A stretch of DNA of 5,354 bases, from the NCBI GenBank assembly GCA_910577945.1, contig CAJTNI010000039.1, forward strand, positions 1-5,354, read 5' to 3'. Numbering within the stretch: position 1 is the first letter of the stretch; each line of letters opens with the position of its first letter. The DNA is from an uncultured Christensenella sp. (GTDB taxonomy: Bacteria; Bacillota; Clostridia; Christensenellales; Pumilibacteraceae). The notes beneath the pieces are model-generated. The model worked only from the letters and a program-made list of their open reading frames with translations. It was not told the origin of the DNA and did no database searches. Shown here one piece after another: positions 1 to 5,354 of this stretch. Both the position numbers and the translations under genes were made by a program.

Positions 1-88
1 TGTGCAAGCCGGAGGCTTGGCGTATGCCGTGTGTGGGCTTTGGCGGCGATTGTGCGTTACACCCGAAAAATCGCCATGCTGTTACTAT
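1..88 (+). repeat. Diverged, edge-truncated copy of the 96-bp repeat unit
   Basis: This stretch aligns along most of its length with the tandem units at 4876-5164. It has the same hairpin core (caagcc 5-10, loop gga, ggcttg 14-19), then the shared segment cgtatgccgtgtgtggg, a G-rich stretch and a ttacacccgaa-like segment. It has more substitutions than the three downstream units have among themselves, mainly in its last 25 bases, so it is an older or independently evolved copy. Its 5' end lies outside the window. As in the downstream cluster, it is followed directly by gtcatttcgag. No gene is supported here; the open frames crossing it show no protein features. Confidence 0.85.
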
Positions 89-182
89 GTCATTTCGAGC
101 GCGCGCATAGTTTTTCGCACGGCAATATTCGCGTGTATCTCGCTCGCCTTTGGTCTTTCGCGCGCAACGTAGTCGAGAAATC
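89..182 (+). repeat. Dispersed GTCATTTCGA...GAGAAATC element, copy A
   Basis: The element starts with gtcatttcgagcgcgcg (89) and ends with cgagaaatc (to 182). Its middle holds the 20-base core gcctttggtctttcgcgcgc at 146-165. The reverse complement of 5211-5313 shares the same start, an atagt block, a cggcaa block, the identical 20-base core and the same gagaaatc end, so both are copies of one element in opposite orientations. A degenerate inverted version of the left end (about 193-213, cgcgcacgagaaacgtcat) suggests that the original element extended to about 213 with terminal inverted repeats. No protein is encoded. A miniature mobile element or a REP-like intergenic repeat are the two best readings. 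Confidence 0.75.
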
Positions 183-236
183 ATTATGCCGCTGCGCGCA
201 CGAGAAACGTCATAATACTGTTGCGCCGCGCACGAC

Positions 237-270
237 AAAAGCGCACTCCGATTATTCGGAGTGCGCTTTT
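237..270 (-). terminator. Intrinsic terminator of the lipoprotein gene
   Basis: This is a perfect 14-bp inverted repeat (aaaagcgcactccg 237-250 and cggagtgcgctttt 257-270) around a 6-base loop. On the minus strand it begins 13 bases after the lipoprotein stop codon and ends in a short T run. The A and T flanks are symmetric, so it could also stop plus-strand transcripts coming from the repeat cluster. Confidence 0.9.
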
Positions 271-283
271 AGTACCGTCGCTA

Positions 284-2992
284 TCAGTTCATTTTGGTTA
301 CGTTCACGTTGTAATTGTCGCCTACCCATGCGCCTATCGTCAGCTTATAAATCCCGCCGTTCTCTACCGAGACCTTCGTCGTATCGGTGGATTCTTTGGT
401 TGCGCCGCTTTGCTTGAAGTGAATTTTAAAGTTGAAATCGCTTGCGTCAATCGTGCTTGCGTCAACCTCGACAGTGCCCTCGGAGCTGAGATTTATGCCG
501 GGCCATGCGACCGCGAAGTTGTTTTCACCCGCGCCCCAAATATAGATATACGCCGATTTTTTATCGACGCCGTCCCACTCCGGCATGTCGAACGCGAGCA
601 CCGCCTTTACTCCATCCTTGAAGGTAACTGTCACCGAGTATGCGGGAACTTCGACCTCGGGCAGCTCGACGTCCTCGGACGTAATGGAAATTTTGCCGTC
701 CGCGAGCGTTATCGTATACGTGCCCGTCTGCTTGATAATTATGTTGCCGTCCTTGCCCGCGCTCACGTACGCCGCGCCGACGCTTATGTTCGTGTAAGAG
801 TAAACCGTCGCGTCCCAATCGGTTTTGCCGCCCTTGACGGTCGCAATCTTGAACTCCGTGTTTTCGGCGAGCATTACCGTTACAGCGCCGTCCGTCAGCT
901 CGTGCGCCGCCGACGGCTTGTTCCAATCGGACATGCTGCCGACCAAATAGTATACGCCGTCCGTCAACTCGTCCACCTTGCCGTCGGTGATTTCTATCAC
1001 CCAGCACGGCGCTGCGCCAGTGACGGGGTCGGTGCTGTAAAATCTTACGTAGATATCGAACTCGCCCGTCTCGTTGACCGTGAACTTGGACCCGACCTTA
1101 GTCACGCCGTGACAATCGGCGGTAAAGAACTCGGTCAAGGGCTTGCCGTCTACGGTAAACGCAATCTCGTCGCCCTCGGTGAGCGAGACCTTGCCGCTCA
1201 TGTATTCGTACATGAGGTTTTCGGGCGTCGCGGGCTTGTTGGCGGTATTGTCGGTAATAGCAATAGGCGTCGTGCCGTTAGTCGCGCCGACCACGGGATT
1301 GAGGTTTTCCTCGCCCGCTTTATACTGCGCGTACAGCGTGGTATCCGCGGTATATACCTTATTAACGGTTACTTTTACGCCGCCGTCGGGCTCGGTGTAC
1401 CAGCCGTCGAACTCCTTACCTTCGGGCGCGACGGGCGTGGGCAGACTTTCGAGCATGCCGTACACGTCGGTTTGCGCCGTCGTTGTTTCGAGCGTGCCCT
1501 CGCCCGCGTCGAAAGTAATAGTCGAAACGCCGACCTCGTGTTTAATCTCCTCGTACGCCACCCAAACGCTGTTGCCGTCCTCTATGCCGTCGTCGGCGAA
1601 GTCGGGATTGCCGTTGCCGTTGTCGTAGATTTTGATGTAGAACGTGAACGTACCTGCTTGCTTGACTACGAAGTTCATATCGGCGTTGTCTGCCGCGTAA
1701 GTCTCGTACCTGCCGTATGCCCACTTGTCGCTTTCGTAATTGTTGTATCCCCACTCGCTGTTGCCGGCGTTTTTGTCGCTGCGGAATATCTTTACGCGGT
1801 CGCCCTTAGCTAGATTTACCGAGACCGAATATTGCAGCCACACGCCTTTGTCGGGCGTTGCGTGCTCGAACTTATATCCCGTCTCGACGTCCCACTTTTC
1901 TTCCCCGCCGATATTGCCGTACAGATAAAACTCGTAATCGACAACAGGCTCGGGCTTAACGCCGCCGTTGGGGTCGGTAACGCCGCTCGCCGTGCCGTCG
2001 CTCATACAAAGCACAAAGCTGCCGCCGTTGTCCGCATACCACTTAACGTAAATATCGAACGTGCCGCCGTTGACTGCCTTGACCGACGCGGTCTTTACGC
2101 CCATTACAGCCTCTATGCCGTTACAGGCGTTTAGCCCCTCGTCGCTCACCCAAAACTCAATCGAACCGTCTTCCGCGGCGTTCTCGTCGCCCACGAAGCT
2201 GAACGTAACCACGTCGCCCGCGACAAGCTCCACGCCCGTCGCCCGATACTCGTACAAACGCGTATCCGCGTCACTCTCACCGCGCTCGTGCTTGGTCATT
2301 TCGTGCTTGACGCCGCCGACCGTAAACGAGTAATCGCCGTCGTCGGGCTCGGGCTCTATGGGGTCGACGGGCTCTTTGCCCTCCTCCTCCCACACCGCGT
2401 GCACGGTTGCGTTCTTGTCGAACTCGACCGCCGCGAGCTGAACGCGCGTCATAGTATCCCCGCCGTCGGTAAGCGAATATCCCTTGAATTTGTAATCGGG
2501 CTTGGTCGGGTCGGACGGCACAGCCGCCAGCTTGCCGTTTACCGTCGTGTATGTAGTGGGCGTGCCCTCGGCGAAGCTGCCGCCGTGCAGGTCGAACGTA
2601 ATCGTGTACTCGACTGCGGGCGTAGGCGGCTTCTGCTCCTCGTCCTCCTTCCACTGCGCGTACACAGTGGCGTCCGCGGTAAACGCAGTGCCCACCTTGA
2701 CCTCGCCGCCCGTGCCGTCGGCATTGACGGTATAGCCGTTAAACGTGTAATCTACGCGCGTAGGGTCTTGCGCTGGCAGCGCCGCGAGCGCGCCGTCCAC
2801 CGTGGCAATCACCGTCGTTACGCCGTCGGCGAATTTGCCGCCGTTGGCGTCGAACGTCACCTGATAGACGCTCGGCGCGGGCGGATTGTCGTCGGGCTTT
2901 TTGCTATCCCCGCACGCGACAAGCGCGCCGCCGCATGCCGAAACGGCAAATACCGCAGTAATTGCAGTCATCATAAATTTAGACTTTTTCAT
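284..2992 (-). CDS. Modular secreted lipoprotein: InlB B-repeats with beta-sandwich and starch-binding-like modules
   Basis: The 902-residue product has a lipoprotein signal peptide: MKKSK, a hydrophobic core, and a lipobox LVAC with C27 as the likely lipidated residue. C20 (VSAC) is a weaker alternative. Three InlB B-type (Flg_new/Listeria-Bacteroides) repeats lie at about 43-115, 129-202 and 490-558, each starting TFD and ending VYAQW, VHAVW or LYAQY. A Pro/Glu/Asp linker (203-219) follows the second. Three related beta-rich domains lie at about 220-336, 352-484 and 562-672. They share a V.L..GD strand and a G.F.(I/F)Y(V/I)(K/R) strand. Residues 680-773 begin YYLVGSMSDWN and resemble SusE/SusF or X25 starch-binding domains. 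Residues 785-897 carry AYIYIWG, AWPGINL and FKIHFKQ, resembling CBM26. I see no catalytic domain. The inferred role is carbohydrate binding at the outer face of the membrane; the ligand is unknown and adhesion is an alternative. The start is fixed by the signal peptide and the RBS. The gene is monocistronic, with its own promoter and terminator. Confidence 0.93.
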   Translation of the reverse strand: MKKSKFMMTAITAVFAVSACGGALVACGDSKKPDDNPPAPSVYQVTFDANGGKFADGVTTVIATVDGALAALPAQDPTRVDYTFNGYTVNADGTGGEVKVGTAFTADATVYAQWKEDEEQKPPTPAVEYTITFDLHGGSFAEGTPTTYTTVNGKLAAVPSDPTKPDYKFKGYSLTDGGDTMTRVQLAAVEFDKNATVHAVWEEEGKEPVDPIEPEPDDGDYSFTVGGVKHEMTKHERGESDADTRLYEYRATGVELVAGDVVTFSFVGDENAAEDGSIEFWVSDEGLNACNGIEAVMGVKTASVKAVNGGTFDIYVKWYADNGGSFVLCMSDGTASGVTDPNGGVKPEPVVDYEFYLYGNIGGEEKWDVETGYKFEHATPDKGVWLQYSVSVNLAKGDRVKIFRSDKNAGNSEWGYNNYESDKWAYGRYETYAADNADMNFVVKQAGTFTFYIKIYDNGNGNPDFADDGIEDGNSVWVAYEEIKHEVGVSTITFDAGEGTLETTTAQTDVYGMLESLPTPVAPEGKEFDGWYTEPDGGVKVTVNKVYTADTTLYAQYKAGEENLNPVVGATNGTTPIAITDNTANKPATPENLMYEYMSGKVSLTEGDEIAFTVDGKPLTEFFTADCHGVTKVGSKFTVNETGEFDIYVRFYSTDPVTGAAPCWVIEITDGKVDELTDGVYYLVGSMSDWNKPSAAHELTDGAVTVMLAENTEFKIATVKGGKTDWDATVYSYTNISVGAAYVSAGKDGNIIIKQTGTYTITLADGKISITSEDVELPEVEVPAYSVTVTFKDGVKAVLAFDMPEWDGVDKKSAYIYIWGAGENNFAVAWPGINLSSEGTVEVDASTIDASDFNFKIHFKQSGATKESTDTTKVSVENGGIYKLTIGAWVGDNYNVNVTKMN

Positions 2993-3000
2993 AATTCATT

Positions 3001-3005
3001 TCCCC
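3001..3005 (-). promoter_or_regulatory. Ribosome binding site of the lipoprotein gene
   Basis: The minus strand reads GGGGA followed by an 8-base spacer and ATG (start at 2992). This is a good Shine-Dalgarno at normal spacing. It selects the ATG that opens the signal peptide, not the Met residues at codons 7 and 8. Confidence 0.8.
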
Positions 3006-3031
3006 GATATTTAAATATTGTTTGCCTGTAT

Positions 3032-3060
3032 ATTATACCACCGTATAAATCGGCTGTCAA
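3032..3060 (-). promoter_or_regulatory. Consensus sigma-A promoter of the lipoprotein gene
   Basis: On the minus strand the -35 box is TTGACA (3055-3060) and the -10 box is TATAAT (3032-3037), both perfect matches, with an ideal 17-base spacer and a TGG extended -10. An A7T3 tract at 3072-3081, about 12-21 bases upstream of the -35 box, could be an UP element. Transcription should start near 3025, giving a leader of about 33 bases. No operator-like palindrome is evident, so strong constitutive expression is the simplest reading. Confidence 0.92.
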
Positions 3061-3139
3061 TACATTATATGAAATTTTTTTCCGAGATTTTACTCGCATG
3101 ATAAACGCGTTTTCGCAAGGTTATACGCGCCCGCAACGC

Positions 3140-3170
3140 AAAAACCCCGCCGACCGCGCGACGAGGCTTT
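3140..3170 (-). terminator. Intrinsic terminator of cls
   Basis: Read on the minus strand, AAAGCCTCGTCG pairs with CGGCGGGGTTTT around the loop CGCGGT. This gives a 12-bp stem with three G-U pairs and a run of five Ts. It starts 48 bases after the cls stop codon and lies about 80 bases before the -35 box of the lipoprotein promoter, so it separates the two transcription units. Confidence 0.85.
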
Positions 3171-3218
3171 CGACGGTATTCGCATATTGCGTTGCGCATT
3201 GCCATTGCAAACGTAATA

Positions 3219-4751
3219 TCACATCATGGGCGCGAGCAAGCGCAAAACGCTGTGCGCGAGCTTGGTAAACACCGTAACGCTCTCGACCTCCTCGTGTGTC
3301 AGCTCGTGGCTTACGCCCTGCGTGGCGAGGAAATCGGCTTTCATGTCGGCTATCGTGTCCACGCCGTACAACAGCGCGCCGCATTCGTAATGCAGATAAA
3401 ACGAGCGGTAATCCATATTGCACGTGCCGATAAACGCGCGCTCGTCGTCCACTATCATCATTTTGGCGTGAATGAATCCCGGCGTGTACGTGTACACCTT
3501 GACGCCCGCCTTCATGAGCACGGGCACGAACGACTTGGTCGTTTTGTAAACGATTTTTTTGTCGGGTATGTGCGGAATGATAATGCGCACGTCCACGCCC
3601 GCGAGCGCGGCGTTTATGAGCGCCGACTGCACCTCGTTATCCAAAATCAAGTACGGCGTGGTAATATACACGCTGCGCTTTGCCGTGGAAATAAGGTTGA
3701 TGAACGCGCTTTCTATAAGGTGGTTTTCTCTGCCCGGACCGCAGGACAGCGGCTGCACGTACCCGTGCGCGGAAATTTCGCTCGCCGTCGACGTGTAATC
3801 GTTGTAAGCGATTTTCTCCTTGCTCGTGATATGCCAAAACGCCAAAAACATGGCGGTAAAGCTCCATACAGCCATGCCCTCGAACCGCATGTGCGTATCC
3901 TTCCAATGCCCGTAGCGCACGCGCTTGTTCGCGTATTCGTCGGCGATATTGTTTCCGCCCGTGTACGCAATCTCTCCGTCGATTACAGTGATTTTGCGGT
4001 GCGAGCGGTTGTTGAGCCGCATGTCGAACGACAGCGTGATTTTGTTGAACGGCTTGACGTCCACGCCGCCCGCGCGTAGCCGCTTAATCGAACGCTTGGG
4101 TAAGGTGAACATACTGCCCACGTCGTCGTAAATGACCTTTACCTCCACGCCCGCCGCCGCACGGTCGAGCAACGCCGCCTCGATATCGCGCCACACCTCG
4201 CCCGAGTCTATTATAAAGTATTCGAGCAACACGAACCGCTTGGCGGCGCGAATGTCGGCTATCATGTCGGGAAACAGCGTATCGCCCAACGCGTAATACT
4301 TGGTGCGCGTGTTTTCGTACACGGGGTACGACGCGGCGTTTATGACCAAATCCGCGCACGTAGAGCCTGTGGGGTTGAGATACGCGCGCGTGTTGAGCAG
4401 GCTCGCGTTGGTCATGTTCAACAGCACCTGCGCCGCGTCCGACGCTTTTTTGAGCCGCTTGCGCACGCGCCGCGGCGTGTGCTGTCTGCCTATCGTCAGG
4501 TAGATTATGCCGCCGAACGCGGGCGCGAGCAATATGAGCATGCACCATGACAGCTTGTAGCTGGGATTCATATCGCGCGATACTATATAAAGGCATATTA
4601 AAAAGCTGCACGCTTCCAGCACAAGCCAAATCCACCAAAACTGCGCCGCCGCGAAAATTACGCCCGCAACAATCAACGCCACTTGCAGCAGCAGCGAGAA
4701 TACGGTTATTGCGGCTTTCTGGGAAAGCAATTTCAGCAGTTTTCTAAACAT
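3219..4751 (-). CDS. cls: Cardiolipin synthase (phospholipase D family, two HKD motifs)
   Basis: The 510-residue product is a membrane enzyme that condenses two phosphatidylglycerol molecules to cardiolipin plus glycerol. Three hydrophobic segments lie at about 15-36, 40-58 and 68-88. The third overlaps a PLDc_N-type block (NPSYKLSW 62-69, then a Pro-x-Phe-Gly-Gly turn), as in many clostridial Cls proteins. The first HKD motif is H251-x-K253-x4-D258, followed by GGNN at 265-268. The second is H428-x-K430-x4-D435, followed by GTCNMDYRS at 442-450, a typical cardiolipin synthase signature. Length and both active sites are intact. I chose the ATG at 4751 because MFRKLLKLLS fits the usual Cls N-terminus. 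The in-frame TTG at 4793 adds 14 atypical residues and lies inside the predicted -35 box. No Shine-Dalgarno is visible before either start. Another PLD-type phosphatidyltransferase is possible but less likely. Confidence 0.95.
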   Translation of the reverse strand: MFRKLLKLLSQKAAITVFSLLLQVALIVAGVIFAAAQFWWIWLVLEACSFLICLYIVSRDMNPSYKLSWCMLILLAPAFGGIIYLTIGRQHTPRRVRKRLKKASDAAQVLLNMTNASLLNTRAYLNPTGSTCADLVINAASYPVYENTRTKYYALGDTLFPDMIADIRAAKRFVLLEYFIIDSGEVWRDIEAALLDRAAAGVEVKVIYDDVGSMFTLPKRSIKRLRAGGVDVKPFNKITLSFDMRLNNRSHRKITVIDGEIAYTGGNNIADEYANKRVRYGHWKDTHMRFEGMAVWSFTAMFLAFWHITSKEKIAYNDYTSTASEISAHGYVQPLSCGPGRENHLIESAFINLISTAKRSVYITTPYLILDNEVQSALINAALAGVDVRIIIPHIPDKKIVYKTTKSFVPVLMKAGVKVYTYTPGFIHAKMMIVDDERAFIGTCNMDYRSFYLHYECGALLYGVDTIADMKADFLATQGVSHELTHEEVESVTVFTKLAHSVLRLLAPMM

Positions 4752-4764
4752 ATCTATATGTATT

Positions 4765-4793
4765 ATTGTACTACACCCGCGCCCGAAAATCAA
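4765..4793 (-). promoter_or_regulatory. Proximal sigma-A promoter of cls
   Basis: The minus strand has TTGATT (4788-4793), a 17-base spacer and TACAAT (4765-4770). Only 13 bases separate the -10 box from the chosen ATG at 4751. A start point about 7 bases after the -10 box would leave a leader of roughly 5-8 bases, with no room for a Shine-Dalgarno. Confidence 0.7.
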
Positions 4794-4800
4794 TACTATT

Positions 4801-4830
4801 ATTGTAAGCGCGGCATGATATTTTTATCAC
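4801..4830 (-). promoter_or_regulatory. Possible distal promoter of cls
   Basis: A second TACAAT lies at 4801-4806, within the 10-base string TACAATAATA that is repeated exactly 36 bases downstream at the proximal -10 box. The best -35 candidate is GTGATA (4825-4830, 18-base spacer), a 4-of-6 match. This promoter would give a leader of about 40 bases. It is weaker than the proximal one by sequence. Confidence 0.35.
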
Positions 4831-4837
4831 AAGCCGC
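4810..4837. promoter_or_regulatory. Imperfect inverted repeat upstream of cls
   Basis: gcggc (4810-4814) pairs with gccgc (4833-4837) and tgata (4816-4820) with tatca (4825-4829), around a TTTT loop, with one mismatch and a 2-base bulge. It overlaps the spacer and -35 box of the possible distal promoter, so an operator is conceivable. There is no T run after it on either strand, which argues against a terminator. Confidence 0.3.
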
Positions 4838-4875
4838 ATAGCGCAATCGTGAACGCCGCGTCTAGGCACGCCGAC

Positions 4876-5164
4876 GTCATTTCGAGCGGAGCAAGCCAAA
4901 GGCTTGGCGTATGCCGTGTGTGGGTTGCGGCGGTGGTTTGGCGTTGCACCCGAATAGATAAGACTTTATACCGTCATTTCGAGTGGGCAAGCCAAAGGCT
5001 TGGCGAATGCCGTGTGTGGGTTGCGGCGGTGGTTTGGCGTTGCACCCGAATAGATAAAACTTTATACCGTCATTTCGAGTGGGCAAGCCAAAGGCTTGAC
5101 GAATGCCGTGTGTGGGTTGCGGCGGTGGTTTGGCGTTGCACCCGAATAGATAAGACTTTATACC
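4876..5164 (+). repeat. Tandem array of three 96/97-bp units
   Basis: The units are 4876-4972 (97 bp), 4973-5068 (96 bp) and 5069-5164 (96 bp). Units 2 and 3 differ at only two positions. Unit 1 differs from them by a one-base indel and a few substitutions near its start. Each begins gtcatttcgag, then has a hairpin caagcc-aaa-ggcttg (4892-4906 in unit 1), then the G-rich segment gtgtgggttgcggcggtggt, and ends in tttatacc. A second possible pairing joins caagccaaa with the later tttggcgttg, apart from one extra base, so two alternative folds could compete. The 96-base period is a multiple of three, so long frames stay open on both strands across it. They encode only the repeat itself and are not credible genes. 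Confidence 0.95.
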
Positions 5165-5313
5165 GTCATTTCGAGCGTAGTCGAGAAATCTATCTTTTCG
5201 GTAAAGAGAAGATTTCTCCGCTCCGCTCGCAAGCTCGCGCGCGAAAGACCAAAGGCAATATTCATACTCACTTTTGTTGCCGAACATAATACTATACGCG
5301 CGGTCGAAATGAC
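5165..5313. repeat. MITE-like element with inverted ends, containing element copy B (5211-5313, minus)
   Basis: The left end gtcatttcgagcg (5165-5177) and the right end, read in reverse complement (gtcatttcgaccg), match at 12 of 13 bases. Inside, gagaaatct (5183-5191) and agatttctc (5210-5218) form a 9-bp hairpin. The part at 5211-5313 is the reverse-oriented copy of the element at 89-182, including the 20-base core at 5237-5256. The left part (5165-5191) is a short gtcatttcgagcgtagtcgagaaatct module that also caps the tandem array. No open frame of interest and no transposase are present, so any movement would need an enzyme supplied elsewhere. I see no clear target-site duplication. Confidence 0.7.
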
Positions 5314-5354
5314 ACCCCGTTTCGCGCAGCCTTTGGCTGCTTTCTCCGCTCCGC
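5314..5354 (-). repeat. Start of an oppositely oriented hairpin unit, cut by the window edge
   Basis: The reverse complement reads gcggagcggagaaagcagccaaaggctgcgcg and runs into gtcatttcgacc. That is the same arrangement as the 96-bp unit (gcggagcaagccaaaggcttggcg... then gtcatttcgag), with compensating changes in the hairpin: gcagcc (5326-5331), loop ttt, ggctgc (5335-5340). The pairing is kept although the bases differ. The rest lies outside the window. Confidence 0.55.

Noticed and set aside
221..1813. 530-codon open frame on the plus strand opposite the lipoprotein gene
   Set aside because: It runs antisense to a gene with a clear signal peptide, domains, promoter and terminator. Its translation is Arg/Val-rich with no recognisable motif and no RBS, as expected from codon bias on the opposite strand.
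3064..3092. Second TATAAT at 3064-3069 upstream of the lipoprotein promoter
   Set aside because: No acceptable -35 box lies 16-18 bases upstream. It is probably chance in an A+T-rich stretch.
2288..3268. 326-codon plus-strand open frame
   Set aside because: It crosses the lipoprotein start, its promoter and the cls terminator, and its translation has no domain features. It is a shadow frame.
3192..4079. 295-codon plus-strand open frame opposite cls
   Set aside because: It is antisense to the conserved catalytic half of cardiolipin synthase and has no features of its own.
4751..4793. TTG at 4793 as the start of cls (524 residues)
   Set aside because: The extra 14 residues do not resemble a Cls N-terminus, the TTG lies in the predicted -35 box, and no RBS precedes it.
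4876..5180. CRISPR array (regularly spaced gtcatttcgag)
   Set aside because: The putative spacers are nearly identical to each other, the repeated string is only 11 bases, and no cas gene is present.
4849..5289. Open frames of about 140 codons on both strands with a 32-residue internal repeat, looking like a repeat protein
   Set aside because: The 96-base repeat period is divisible by three, so frames stay open on both strands by arithmetic. There is no RBS, and the conserved features are DNA hairpins, not codons.
1..5354. Integron attC sites, tRNA genes or defence genes in the repeat clusters
   Set aside because: No integrase-type core sites, no cloverleaf or CCA end, and no protein of such a system are seen.

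Overview
The window carries two genes on the minus strand between two clusters of non-coding repeats. The likely source is a Bacillota/Clostridia-type bacterium, perhaps an uncultured gut or rumen lineage. The support is a diacylglyceryl lipoprotein signal combined with InlB-type (Listeria-Bacteroides) repeats, a cardiolipin synthase with the N-terminal membrane layout usual in clostridial enzymes, near-consensus sigma-A promoters and compact intrinsic terminators. The genus is not visible from sequence alone. The coding DNA is rich in G+C, while the promoters are clearly A+T-rich.

Layout, left to right: 1-182 is a diverged copy of a dispersed repeat cluster. 237-270 is the intrinsic terminator of the first gene. 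284-2992 (minus) encodes a 902-residue secreted lipoprotein made only of binding or spacer modules (three InlB B-repeats, three related beta-rich domains, and C-terminal SusE/F-like and CBM26-like modules), with no catalytic domain that I recognise. Its RBS (3001-3005) and a perfect TTGACA-17-TATAAT promoter (3032-3060) lie just upstream. 3140-3170 is the terminator of the second gene. 3219-4751 (minus) is a complete cardiolipin synthase (cls) with both HKD motifs. Its promoter (4765-4793) ends only 13 bases before the likely start codon. 4876-5354 is a second repeat cluster: three tandem 96/97-bp units, a roughly 149-bp element with inverted ends, and the beginning of an oppositely oriented unit.

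The genes share a strand but are separated by a terminator and a strong promoter, so they look like independent transcription units, not an operon. Cls makes a membrane phospholipid. The lipoprotein is probably an exported, membrane-anchored carbohydrate-binding protein. Nothing in the sequence ties the two functions together.

The most unusual content is the repeat family. The same modules (a 96-bp unit with a short hairpin, a GTCATTTCGA...GAGAAATC element, and a shared 20-bp core) occur in both intergenic clusters, in direct and inverted orientations, on both sides of the two-gene segment. The lipoprotein's domain mosaic, with a cysteine pair conserved in two duplicated domains, is the second point worth attention. 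I found no CRISPR array, tRNA, rRNA, transposase or defence system.
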